NCBI GenBank assembly: GCA_029204225.1
Contig: CM055095.1
Location: 44,307,369-44,371,368 of the forward strand
Source of the DNA: Diphasiastrum complanatum
Taxonomy: Eukaryota; Streptophyta; Lycopodiopsida; Lycopodiales; Lycopodiaceae
Direction of reading: 5' to 3'
Length of the DNA stretch: 64,000 nucleotides
The number at the start of each line of letters is the position of its first letter. Within the stretch, counting starts at the first letter, position 1. Shown here piece after piece: positions 32,681 through 43,397 of this stretch. The notes beneath the pieces were generated by a model. It saw only the letters and a program-made list of their open reading frames with translations, had not been told where the DNA came from and did no database searches. Position numbers and translations under genes: made by a program.

Positions 32681-33167
32681 GTAGTGATGAAATTAAATTC
32701 TTTTTTGTAATTAATAAATTATATTGTTCATGCTCTTTTTGATTGAAAGACACTTAACGAATTAACTTATCTTTTTGGCTTGTAAAACTTTGTGCCTGTT
32801 CAGATATATTCTAAGCAAAATACTGACGCAATGGTAATACTACGAGGGAGCAATAGTAAAGGCCACGAGCAATTGAGATAGAGTAATCACAATTACTATT
32901 TCCTCTACCAAGTAAATTGTAGACCTCAATTATCTTGCCTTTCAAGAATATAAACAACGATAAAAGATGTTCTATTTTTTCAGTTAATTTGATGCCATGT
33001 TACTCCTCAATATCCAGCTAGTAAAGAATCTTGCGATAGTCATTCTAGAGGTGCAACTAGTGAAGAATCACTCAACAAAATTTCCTTATTGCAGAAATGA
33101 GTTTTGTCCCACCCACAACTATGTCATCAAAAAGATCACGTACGATGCACACCAAACTTTCCAAACC
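32681..33167 (-). pseudogene. BYPASS1-like gene 3' end fragment (third copy)
   Basis: The stretch matches 36120-36620, the 3' flank plus the last ~32 codons of the BYPASS1-like gene. The coding part is 33072-33167 (minus), stop at 33072-33074. At 33167 it switches to unrelated AT-rich DNA, so the rest of the gene is missing. Confidence 0.7.
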
Positions 33168-33794
33168 TTCAAAGTATTCACTATATTTATCTTCCTATTT
33201 TGTGTATACCATCCATAGTAATGGATAATAGAAATCAACTAGTAGCTCTATTCAACTTTTCTATGAGTACTTTTGGACATTCAACATCTTATCATTGGAT
33301 GTTACAAGAAACCTTAAGTAATGATCTGTTTTGAAGGTTTGGCTGCAATTATTTTCAAAGGCCGGATCCTTTTCTCTCAAATATTCTAAAGCGATATCAT
33401 GTGAAGTCTTTCATTTATTACCGCATATTAGATTCCACCTTTAACCTCACAATTGACATCCAAAACTGCGGATAACTCAATGGTCACAAAGATATCAGTT
33501 ACGAGTTCAACTGAATGAATTCAAACCAGGACATCAATAACCAGTATTAAGCCATTATTTATAGGGATTACCAAAATCCTAACTGCAAAATACATTTCCT
33601 GATACTACTTACTACCATCTGATGTCCACTCTTCTTCCTTCCTTAGAATTTTCAGTTCTCTGGAAATCTATTTCAGCTAAGGTACCAAAAAGACGTAATG
33701 ACAGTAGTAAATGTTTAAAAATCAGTTACAATAGGAAAAAGTCCAAAACAATTTCTGTTATATCAAAAATCATTTACTAGTATGTGAAACCGTA
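33168..33794. other. AT-rich non-coding sequence
   Basis: No ORF, repeat or transposon end that I can support. Confidence 0.5.
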
Positions 33795-34432
33795 CTAGTC
33801 TGATCTTTTGAATATAATTCACCATAGGATTTTACTGGAAATGAAATCAGTTATGTAATTTCTATTACGACAAATTTTCCAATCAAATTGGACTGTTTTT
33901 CCTTTTTATTGACTGGTTTGGCATTACTCCGTTAATATTGATAAAACCTATCCAAACACAGAATATAAAATTACATGAACGGAAATCCCACCAATAGAAT
34001 TTCAATAATTCTTGAACCATATCCTGTCAGATTTACTGTCTAGATAAAGAATACCATTCCAACTCATTCAATCTGATCATTTCATATTGTTTGATGATTT
34101 TAATCAAATTTAACGAGTATCTTGCACAAACATTTCTTTGACTGATAGAATTCTAGCGATCAACATCAATTAGAAAACTATTAGACAAGTAACTTTCAAT
34201 TTTTACCAAATTGAAATGCAACAACAAAGAAAAAAATTCAAATTTTAACTTTCAATCTGGGAGTTCCCAACTCCAAAAGTAAAAAGAATGACAATACAAT
34301 AAACCTGTCCGCAATTTCATTGCGGTTCCTCCTGTCAATTTTAACTTATCTATCACCACAAAGTAATTTAGACTTAATGAAAACACTGTGACCAATTCTG
34401 AGTGATAAACTCAATTTAATGAATTCACTAAA

Positions 34433-34846
34433 GGAGCATGATGCAAGATTGGAGTTTTCAACATGTTTGGGTGCCACGCATCACCATCCTAGGTGGTCAC
34501 GTGTCGCCGACAAGATCGTGCTTGAAGGGACCCACTGTGCTATGCCTATATAGTGGTGGGGTTTCTCTCTTTCCATTCACTCAATCTACCCAGGAGTTCG
34601 TGGATGGAGAGCACGTGCATGAGCCGGGATGCATCTTTAGGCTAGGAGATGTGTGCTAGGGAGAGTAGAGTGGGTATGGGATGCCAGTTATCGTAGGAGG
34701 CTTGACCGGGCATGATTATGTCGATTGCTCCAGTGCATGGGGGTGGGTCGGTTGTGACCCTACGGATGGGCAGTTACGGTGCATCCTCACTTGTATGGGG
34801 TCTGCGGAACCTTTAAGGCAGTCAATGATCCTAGGGAGTTGTAGCA
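34433..34846 (+). mobile_element. Truncated chromovirus LTR
   Basis: It matches 31993-32368 with an extra ~35 bases after the TATA-like box. Its first ~45 bases were removed by the same deletion that removed the integrase remnant in this duplicate. Confidence 0.6.
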
Positions 34847-35351
34847 TATTCCCAATCATTATTCTTGTTAATACATTCTGAATATGCACGTGAATTAGAT
34901 ATTGGCCATTGAGTTGAAGAGAATCCATAGGAATAAGAGTCTCCAATAGAAGCCACTTTAAGCTCTTGTGAAATGGATCCATGAGGCATTGAACAAGAAT
35001 CCGAGTAATGATATGAGTTGGATTTGTATGCAATAATGAAATCTCTTCATTGCTAGTAGTATCCATGTTGAATACCTCATACTCCATTAGATTGTTGTCA
35101 AAAATAAAATCATTCACTAAAGCTCCCAAATCAAACTGAAATGGTTCGCATATCGGGTTCTTAAAATAGCCACTCAATTTGAAGCCATGGAATATTGGTG
35201 ATGTATAGTCCTCATTCTGAAAGTCTGGTGAATGTCTTGATCGACTTTCTTTGAGCATAACACTATTCTCGATTTGAAGACCAAAAAAGCTCTTCATGTG
35301 ATCAAGATGAATGTGACAAATTGAACTTCTCAAGGAAGTTGGTAAGTGCAC
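34716..35351 (-). CDS. Hypothetical 211-aa ORF
   Basis: An open frame starts MHLPTSLRSSICHIHLDHMK and passes FHGFKLSGYFKNPICEPFQF; the C-terminal third runs antisense through the truncated LTR. The middle part is present, shifted and broken, in the other duplicate (32238-32579). No domain recognised. The overlap with an LTR makes a genuine gene unlikely, but the N-terminal half could be coding. Confidence 0.25.
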   Translation of the reverse strand: MHLPTSLRSSICHIHLDHMKSFFGLQIENSVMLKESRSRHSPDFQNEDYTSPIFHGFKLSGYFKNPICEPFQFDLGALVNDFIFDNNLMEYEVFNMDTTSNEEISLLHTNPTHIITRILVQCLMDPFHKSLKWLLLETLIPMDSLQLNGQYLIHVHIQNVLTRIMIGNMLQLPRIIDCLKGSADPIQVRMHRNCPSVGSQPTHPHALEQST

Positions 35352-35358
35352 TACATCT

Positions 35359-35870
35359 AGTAAGGCTTAAGAATCTCTAAAGAAGGTTTATGAGTCCAAG
35401 TTTACATCAAGGGTTCTATCCCTTAGGAGTCAAATCTTTTCAAGTTTTTAAAATAAGGATGAAAGTGCTTATGCTTTTGTTTTGAGGGTTAAAGCATTCA
35501 ATGATGAGTTAGCATGTATTGATGAAAGACTTAAGGAGATAGCACTTGTTCAAGTAGTTTTCAATGGCTTGTTGGATGATCATGCTAATCTTGCTCAAAG
35601 TTTTGTCATTCAAAAGACATTGCCAAGTATTGTGGACATGCAAGAAATCTTGGTGAATAAGGAGTTTAGGCTTCTATCAAGAGGAGGATCCACTTCCACA
35701 TCTCAACCTGGAAAGGAGGAGGCTATGTTCTCAAAGGGCAAGTTCAAGGGCAACAACAAAGTCAAGTGATCTAAAGGACAATCTCAAGGTGAGTCTTCTA
35801 CTTTTGTTGGCAAGAAGAAAGATAAATCTAAGCTTAAATGCTTCTATTGTGGAGTCAAACATGGCAAGGT
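35359..35870 (+). pseudogene. gag: Copia gag fragment (separate family)
   Basis: The frame reads SLKKVYESKFTSRVLSLRSQ, a TAA, then VLRVKAFNDELACIDERLKE, SFVIQKTLPSIVDMQEILVN, a Ser/Gly linker, and after a TGA KSKLKCFYCGVKHG, the start of a CCHC knuckle. This is the C-terminal gag of a copia element distinct from B, C and D. Neither protease nor pol follows. Confidence 0.7.
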
Positions 35871-35878
35871 TGCCATCG

Positions 35879-36524
35879 ATGGGACCAAGTCCCGACATTT
35901 GTGACATTGTGCAGCACATATATGACATAGTGTACTTATGACAAGGATGTGTGTACATTGTAAAAATTGAAAAGTACTGTATTGATAGATTTCTGCCATC
36001 GTAGGACACTTAAGATTTCAATTCCAACAGTTTGTCCTTTCATGAATTGTATCCCAAGGGATCAATCACAAATTTGAGTTTATTGAACTTCTGCCTTAAA
36101 CTATTGCAATTGATGATCATATGCCTATAGCTCGTAGTGATGAAATTAATTTTTTTTTTGTAATTAATAAATTATATTGTTCATGCTCTTTTTGATTGAA
36201 AGACACTTAACGAATTAAGTTCTCTTTTTGGCTTGTAAAACTTTGTGCCCGTTCAGATATATTCTAAGCAAAATGCTGACGCAATGGTAATACTACAAAG
36301 GAGCCATAGTAAAGGCCACGAGCAATTGAGACAGAGCAATCACAATTACAATTTTCTCTACCAAGTAAATTGTAGACCTCAATTATCTTGCCTTTCAAGA
36401 ATATAAACAACGATAAAAGATTTCTATTTTTGTCAGTTAATTTGAGGCCATGTTACTCCTCAATATCCAGCTAGTAAAGAATCTTGCGATAGTCATTCTA
36501 GATGTGCAACTAGCGAAGAATCAC
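35879..36524. other. Non-coding flank 3' of the BYPASS1-like gene
   Basis: No ORF. From 36120 on it is shared with 32681-33070, and from about 36290 with 54778-55013, the 3' flanks of the other gene copies; it may hold the gene's 3' UTR. Confidence 0.5.
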
Positions 36525-37469
36525 TCAACAAAATTTCGTTACTGCAGAAATGAGTTTTGTCCTACCCGCGACTATGTCATCAAAAAGATCACGTACGGTG
36601 CACTCCAAACTTTCCAAACCACAGTTCAGACTGTTTAAGCTATGCCGAAGCTCCGTAACATCTGACATTCGCAATTCGAACGAGCGCGGAACCTGTTCTC
36701 CAAATGACTGAAATTCAATGGAAAAATTATCCACATGAGCTTGCATGTTTCCAAATTCTCTTAGAAGGATTTTCTCTTTCGTTTCCTCACTGAACCGCAA
36801 GCCAATTCGTTCGATAAGCGTTTGATGTGAATTAGACGTAGATTTAGCCCATTCGCCCGTCGAACAAATCGCAATCAGTTTAGCGGAGTAAGAACTATCC
36901 ATGTGAAGGAGTCCAAACAGAAGAATCATTGAAACGAAAGAAATTATGCTCTTCATGGGGTAAATTACTGCGCAAGGATCAAATTGCTTTGCATATCTGC
37001 TACCAAAATACCAAAGCTCCTCCTCTGCCTCAAGTTTCATATCAACAAGTTGCTTGTTTGCTTGATGTATTCTGGACATCTCTCGTCGGCAATGATTTAG
37101 AGCCTGAACTATGGTATCATAATCATCCCCACCTGCTTGAAGAGCTTCAACAGCTATATGGACTACCAGCCCATAAATTCGCAATCTCGAAATACCCGTC
37201 ATCAAAGCTTTATAAACATTCATAAGTCGCACTGTCTCATCCATCAGAGTACTAAAGCATTTTAATGCAAAAACAACCTTCTCCGCTAGATCCAAAACGG
37301 CTGCAAGAGAAGATCTGAGGATATCCACAGCATACTGCATCCAGTCTATTGTGAAAAACTTATCTCCAATTGACTCTTCCAATTTTTGCAGACATGACAA
37401 CAAATTGTCGTGAAATGACATATTGGCAGCACCATGACCGTGAGATCGCAGCGAATTCACAAAAACCAT
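36525..37469 (-). CDS. BYPASS1/ROH1-like protein, 314 aa
   Basis: A single uninterrupted frame of 314 codons starts at 37467-37469 and ends TGA at 36525-36527. The N-terminal half resembles plant BYPASS1/ROH1-type proteins: FHDNLLSCLQKLEESIGDKF, then TIDWMQYAVDILRSSL (the WM helix), a helix of small and Leu residues, MNVYKALMTGISRLRIYG and VQALNHCRREMSRIHQANKQ. Residues about 173-190 (SIISFVSMILLFGLL) are hydrophobic enough for one membrane segment, followed by EWAKS, where relatives have a W-A-Q motif. BYPASS1 in Arabidopsis restrains a root-derived mobile signal; whether this copy does so is unknown. Family members are often intronless, as here. It has a broken second copy at 55014-55957 and a 3' fragment at 33072-33167. 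Family assignment rests on pattern similarity only. Confidence 0.65.
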   Translation of the reverse strand: MVFVNSLRSHGHGAANMSFHDNLLSCLQKLEESIGDKFFTIDWMQYAVDILRSSLAAVLDLAEKVVFALKCFSTLMDETVRLMNVYKALMTGISRLRIYGLVVHIAVEALQAGGDDYDTIVQALNHCRREMSRIHQANKQLVDMKLEAEEELWYFGSRYAKQFDPCAVIYPMKSIISFVSMILLFGLLHMDSSYSAKLIAICSTGEWAKSTSNSHQTLIERIGLRFSEETKEKILLREFGNMQAHVDNFSIEFQSFGEQVPRSFELRMSDVTELRHSLNSLNCGLESLECTVRDLFDDIVAGRTKLISAVTKFC

Positions 37470-38590
37470 GGCGTTGTTTCTTTAGGCAGAGTTAAGGAAG
37501 CAACCTTTGCCGTCTGTGTATTTTGCAGAAATCAAGGTAAGGCTACCTGCCTACCGCTGTACCTTCTGAAATAGCTTGAGAACGTTGTCAAGAAAAAAAA
37601 TTATGAAGTAAAATTCGCCTTGAGATTTTCGACGAACCCAGCTACGGATTATCACTGACTCAGAGGTTCGAAGGAATTTATTGAGTTCTGCCCTCTGTCT
37701 CTTACATTCAACACGTCTGCATTCAAGTAAGGCTGTTCTTGGCAAATCGTTCGCGCTCTCACTCTCGCTCGCTCGCGCTCTCTCTCTCTCTCTCTCTCTC
37801 AATCAAATGTGTGGTGTTCTCTCTATCGATCTCTATTGATATGCTATTTGGACACCTTCAAAACCCTAGTCGTTACATAATATGTAGTACCCTAGAACGT
37901 GACTAAATGCATATTGGACCCCTAAAAGAGCTAAAACTTGGGACCAAAAAACACTTTGGATACCAAGCCAACAAAGTGATCCAAGGGAGTTGCCTGGAAT
38001 ATGACTAGGTAATAGAATGCCATGGTTAACCTCGGTACTCGTTATTTATTTAGATATGTCGGACTATGCATCACATTTTCAAGTTGCACCGCATGCCAAA
38101 GTGCTATTTGTCTTTCAAAGAAAAGCAAATATGTCAACAAGGTGAGGATGAGGGTCTTCAGCTAGAGCCTACACTACATCTTGGGTGACTAGGAGGAGGC
38201 TATGCTAGACATCACTAGTTGGCCTTTAGGTATCATGATTCAGCCCTATCTCCTCAGGCTTTACTATGAAGAATTTAGGATTTCACTTTTAGGTTGTTTA
38301 CACGTTGCAGACTGATAGACGTTATAACAATTTGTGATTTGCTTTTATGAAAATTGGATAATGGAATTATAGAAGTTGGAACTACATGCCATTCATCGTT
38401 TATGTATGTACTACGATTTCAGACTTGTCACTGTATTCTAATTATGGTAACAAGCATTACTTCCCCTCGCATCAGACAAGCATTCATTGCATTGAATAAT
38501 GATCACTTAAATAAGAATAATGAGATTCTACTATATGAGCAAAACTTCATAAGTATAATCTTGAAAATAGCATAGAGAGAGTAAATCATT
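37470..38590 (-). promoter_or_regulatory. Upstream region of the BYPASS1-like gene
   Basis: About 1.1 kb of non-coding DNA lies before the gene and is conserved in the duplicate (55958-57080). It contains a CT run (37779-37800) 300 bases upstream of the start, a frequent feature of plant 5' UTRs and core promoters. No precise promoter element is claimed. Confidence 0.4.
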
Positions 38591-38599
38591 CACATCAAT

Positions 38600-40300
38600 A
38601 AAATGAGAATAGACTAACTCACTAACTTCACTTCATTCCATTTCAAAGAAATATGCGAGAACAAATGCTCTTTATATAGCCTCGTAGATGTTCTAAATAT
38701 GAAATAACCGTCTTAGCTTCCATAACCACTTCTTGGCATTGGCCCTTCGATAATCGCAAGCCTGAATCCATTGGTGAGTGATTTAGTTTACAATCGATCA
38801 AATTGTATCTGATAAGGGTATTGTGAAGCTACCGTTGCTGAGTGATAAAGATCAGCCTTCTCGCTGTGTTGAATGCCCAAACAGAAGTGAGCTTTGCCCA
38901 GATCGGTCCTGTCAAGTTTGGAAGACAGCATCTTTTTAGCATCCTTCACCAGATTGGTACTATTGTTGAAAAGCAACATATCATCGACATACGAGGTGAT
39001 AATTATAAAAGATTACTGCATTAACTTGAAGTAGACATTAGAATCAGCCATAAAGTGCTTTGTGGAGCTTGTAGACATGATGCTTCATACCTTCGTGAAC
39101 GTATCCTTCAAGCTGGAGCATATAGATGTCTTTTTCGATGACTATGTTCAAATAAGCTGTCTATACATCGAGTTGATGTACTTCAAGGTCGGCTGCTGCA
39201 ACATATGATAGGCGGGCTCGTATCAATGAATGCTTGACTAGTGGACTGAAAGTCTCATTTTAGTCAATGTTGGGGATCTGAGCGAATGCTCGTGCTACTA
39301 GTCGAGCCTTCCTTCGATCATAGCTGTTAAAGACCCATTTGCAATCGATAAGATTGTTGCCAGAGGGAGCTTCGACTAGTGACCATGTCTGGTTCTTGAT
39401 CAGAGAGGAATATTCTATGTTCATCGCTTCTCTCCAAACATTAAAGTCTGGTTGTCTAAGTGCCTCTTCGACGGTAGTCGGCTCATGTATTAAAAGACAT
39501 GCCAAAACTCAGGAATGTACTCTGTGGGCTATGTGCGCACTCGGTTTGATCTTCTTGGAGGAGGTGTCGTTGGCTGCCAATCCTTGGATTTGTTGTTGCT
39601 GAGTAACAACAACTTCTTCGTCTGACTCGTTGTCGGGTAGTCCATCGACTATAGGCACACTTGAGCCCGAGACTCGAATTGTCGTATCGGAGGCAGAGGC
39701 ATCAGAGGTTTGCATGGAACTTTGCATTTGCCTTTGAAATCGTCAAACTGATCTTCGATAAAGACTGTATCCCTACTGAATAAAATCGTATAGCTTGGTC
39801 AGATGAAGTGTATCCAATAAGGATGGTCTTGAGACCTTGGAAGTTGAATTTCTTCCTCGTCTCCTTTGGGATCTAGCGCATAGGTGATGCATCCGAACAC
39901 TCGAAGGTTCTTCATTGAAGCCTTAGAACCTGTCCAAACCTCATGTGGTGTTTTGCCTACGAGGGCCTTAGTCGAACATTTGTTTTGAACATCGGCTGTA
40001 GTGGGGAGAGCTTCAACCCAGAAGCTCTTCGACAAAGATTCATGTGCCAGCATCATTTGGCTGCCTCGACCAGGGTACGATTCTTCCTCTCGGCTAAGCC
40101 ATTAGATTGAGGCAAATAAGGAGTGATAAATTGTTGTTCAATGCCTTGGCTCTAGGAATACTCCTTGAACTTAGTAGAGATGTACTCTCCACCATTATTG
40201 GACCTCAGGGCTTTGATTTGTCTGCCAATTTCTTTCTTTGCATGCTCCTTGAAGATTCTGAAACAATTGAAAGCTTTTGACTTCTTCTTGATAAAGTACA
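38600..40300 (-). pseudogene. Family C integrase and reverse transcriptase
   Basis: Reading the minus strand from 40300: integrase with LRSNNGGEYISTKFKEY (Asn codon 40197-40199), PQSNGLAERKN, KALVGKTPHEVWTGSKASMK, the linker SKDWQPTTP-like region, RT start EPTTVEEALRQPDFNVWREA and CKWVFNSYDRRKARLVARAF (39260-39505), and the active site SYVDDMLLF (YVDD at 38980-38991), followed by MLSSKLDRTDLGKAHFCLGI. It is fused at about 38780 to a family C LTR piece (38600-38740). Several stops. The only copy here with a visible RT catalytic box. Confidence 0.75.
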
Positions 40301-40562
40301 TGAAAGATTATAAAACGACCCCCAAATAGACTGCCAATCTAAGGAAATTGCTAACGGAAGTCGTTCTATACCACAATTATAGCTCAAGCTCCATTGGGTT
40401 ATGGAGTCGACTTATGAGCAAGAGTCTAAGAATGGATTAGAAGAGCACAACTCTATTCTTCATTTGCTTAGAGATTCAGCATTGCTCAACAAAAAGATGA
40501 ATAGCCATTGTAATGGGCTCATAGGCTCAAGAGTCGGACAACAATAGGTGATGAGGAGTATA
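40301..40562. other. Unassigned sequence left of the second copy of the window start
   Basis: No ORF or motif. It is presumably also part of the block duplicated at the window start, but its partner would lie outside the window. Confidence 0.4.
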
Positions 40563-41227
40563 TCACTTGCTAGGGCACTCACATTCAAAGGCTATACAAA
40601 TTGACAGATGCTTAAATAGCATATGATCAAATTCGTGTCCATGGTTCATAAATATAGCACTTGGATGAATAGCTTTTCTTGGATATTAGTGACCTAAACA
40701 CCAAACCCATACATAAACATCTTCAAGGGAGTGCAAGACTTCAGGTTTGGCTTGACTAGACGAAACAATCAAACATTCTCACACTACAAGTGAGTCTCAT
40801 AGTAGAAGGTCAGTCCATCTCAATAACAGAAGTTAGGCTTTCAAGTCTCCAATGCTATAATTTGAACCTGGGTTCCCTCCACAATACACTTCTTATACCT
40901 CAGAGGCATTGATTCTTGGTTATAGGAATTAGGAGCCGTAGGGCACGGAGCAACCACGACAGCGATGCCAGGCAGGTTAACGTGGCCAGAGGGAGAGCGA
41001 GCCAGACAAGCAAGGAAACCACGCAGCCAGGCAACAAGAGGAGAAGCAGGTCTGCTGGAGCAGGGTTGCGGTTAGGTGAGGGAGGTCGCAAGAGGGAAAG
41101 AAACGAATCTGATGGCATGCAGGCAGATCGTAGGAGGGAGCGGGAATAGGCTGAGGGATGAGCACAGTGATGGCCTCTCCTTCACAGATGGGAAATGGGC
41201 AGGGTGAGGAGCTACATCACGGTTATC
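40563..41227. repeat. Duplicated non-coding flank, copy 2
   Basis: Same sequence as 1-745 with two deletions. It ends in TTATC directly before the family A element (copy 1 has CTATC), the left target-site duplication with one change. Confidence 0.75.
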
Positions 41228-42450
41228 TGTTGTAAAGCTACCTTTGCAAGCTTTACTTCCGGCGCCACTGGCGCCAGCATCGTCCCTGGCGCCAGCTGCT
41301 GCTGCTCCCGGTGCCAATGGTGTTGGCGCCGCTCCCAGCGCCACTGTGACCAGAATCCAACCGGCGCCAAGTTCCTATGGCTAAAAATCTTTGATTGGTT
41401 CTAGCGAAGTCCAAAGAGCTCAGATCGATGTGCAATCACCTCACACGATCTAGGCATGATTAAAGGAAGCCTGGGGATCAATAAAACCTAGAGAGAGAAA
41501 ATGACTTTCTAGAGAGAGAAAAACGTGCTTTACCAGCCTGGGTAGAGTGCTTGGTATGAGAGGGGGTGCCGGATACCACTAATACTATAGGGGAGTGCGG
41601 GTTGCGACTCAAGGCGAGCTCCAACCAAGTCTCAGCCTCCCTTGCTAGAATGTTGTCCTGGCACTCGCCTTGGCATGCCCGCTCCTCGGAGACTAGGGTC
41701 GGTCACACACTTGAAATGTAACCTTCTTAGATTTATCAATAAAGTAGGATTTTCATCAAACTGACTCTGATTACCTTCTGGGTTTCAGTGTTCGGTAAAA
41801 GCGCCAGTTGTAAGGCCGCTTCAAAATTTTTAAGTTGGCACATAGCTGAGGGTCGTATCCCGGGACGCTAGCGGTATGCCGTCGGGACCATTCGGTCCGT
41901 GGCGCTAGCGGTATGCTGTCGGGACCATTTGGTCCAGGAACTGGTTGTCTCCATATCTGTCGTGGCTTGTGGTTCTGAGTGTTCCTTGCATGAATGCGAA
42001 TGGGTTAAGCTCTTGGGGAACGGGCTCTAACCTGTCGGCTAAGTTGGATGGCTTGCTTGGGTGGAAGTAACCTGTTTATGGCTGTCCAGTCTGGCGTGGC
42101 GCCAGGTTGGCTTCCAGCACTCGTGACGAAGCTTTCAATTGGTTAAGTCTGATGTAAGTCAGAACGCTTGCTTGGAATAGATGTTACTCGTTTTTAACAA
42201 AGCTTTGAGTTGGTTAAGTTTGATGTATGTCGGGCGGCTTGCTTGGATGGAAGTCACCCACATCGGGACCCCCGATCTGGCATGGCGCCAGGTTGGATCT
42301 CAATGTTGGTTTTCGGAACTTCAAGTTGGTTAAGTCTAATCGTTGTTGGCGAGTTGGCTGCTTGTATGTCAAGTGGGTTTGGATGGCAAGAGTTGAAGTC
42401 TAGGAAGCTAAGTCATGGTTCCCGGCTCCCTTTGGGATGCCTGCGCTACA
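41228..42450 (+). mobile_element. Family A 5' LTR
   Basis: Ends TGTTGTAAAG and GCGCTACA, followed by TG and the PBS. The block at 41255-41375 is dense in GGCGCC. A poly-A-like AATAAAGTAGG occurs at about 41737, in the place of a polyadenylation signal. A repeat of GGTTAAGTTTGATG-type units at 42060-42240 makes it longer than the 3' LTR. Confidence 0.8.
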
Positions 42451-42452
42451 TG

Positions 42453-42465
42453 TGGTATCAGAGCC
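42453..42465 (+). promoter_or_regulatory. Primer-binding site of family A
   Basis: TGGTATCAGAGCC, two bases after the LTR end. Confidence 0.85.
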
Positions 42466-42689
42466 GACTGGTCGGTCAACTATGTGGATCTCAAGGAAAT
42501 GGCCACTGTTTGGGGTTCATCAAGACAACTGTTGTGCAAGGTGCTGCCCACAGTGTAAGCACGGGTGCGTCCACAGTCGGGGTGGTCGGCAGAACGGGGG
42601 CTTGATGAGTCAAGGTGCTACCCTTGATGTGTAAGCACGGTCAGTTTCCACGGTTCGGGCCTGGCGCCGTCTGCACGTAGGACAGATGA

Positions 42690-43190
42690 GGCAATGTGCT
42701 GCCATTAGGTTGGTGTAAGCATGGTCTGTGCCTTGTGGGGTGCAGGGGTGATATATTCGCGATAGCCACCTATTCGCTATCGACCAAATTTGGTGGGGGC
42801 GTTACTGAGGCAATGTGCTGCCTAACGGTGAAAGCACGGGTGCATCCACGATTTGGGTGGTATGCTGCCGATCGTTTAGCTATAAGGGCTATCAACTAGA
42901 TTTGGTGGGGGCGTTACTGAGACAATGTGTTGCCTAACGGTGAAAGCACGGGTGCGTCCACGGGGGTGGTATATTCAAGGATAGTTGTCGTTCGTTTAGC
43001 TAGAAGAGCTATCGACCAAATTTGGTGGGGGCGTTACTGAGGAAATGTGCTGCCTAACGGTGAAAGCACGGGTGCGTCCACGATTGGGGGGTATGCTGCC
43101 GATCGTTTAGCTATAAGGGCTATCAACCAAAAAGTGGTGGGGTGTGACTGAGGCAATGTGCTGCTTAATGTGAAAGCACGGATAGTTGGA
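42690..43190. repeat. 112-120 bp tandem repeat in the family A interior
   Basis: Units begin at GGTGGGGGCGTTACTGAGG: 42792, 42904, 43024 and, changed, 43133. Each has GCTGCCTAACGGTGAAAGCAC and GTTTAGCTATAAGGGCTAT. Earlier, more diverged units reach back to about 42540. Confidence 0.85.
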
Positions 43191-43397
43191 GGGGTGTCCT
43201 ATGTGGGCTGATTCTGTGATCGATTTGTATGGGCACGTCCAGGCAAAGGTCCGTTGGCAGGACCATCTGAAAGGGGGACCTTGTCTTTGTTGCTTGTTAG
43301 TAAACCTGCCTGAGTGTCTTACTTGTATGTATTCGTGGTGAGTCTTAGTACTCGTGTTGTGCCTGGTTTTCATGATTGCTTGTGATACAAGGAACTG

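Larger units (their letters stand above)
30361..33167. repeat. Segmental duplication, copy 1 (copy 2 about 33795-36640)
   Basis: Matching blocks: 30361-30672 with 33795-34432, 31993-32680 with 34433-35150, and 32681-33167 with 36120-36620. Copy 2 lacks 30673-31990 (gypsy integrase plus LTR start) and has extra sequence at 33840-34155 and 35150-36120. Gypsy sequence was therefore present before duplication and later partly deleted. Confidence 0.75.

Noticed and set aside
36929..37225. Plus-strand ORF inside the BYPASS1-like gene (also 55418-55714)
   Set aside because: Antisense shadow of a longer, domain-like frame.
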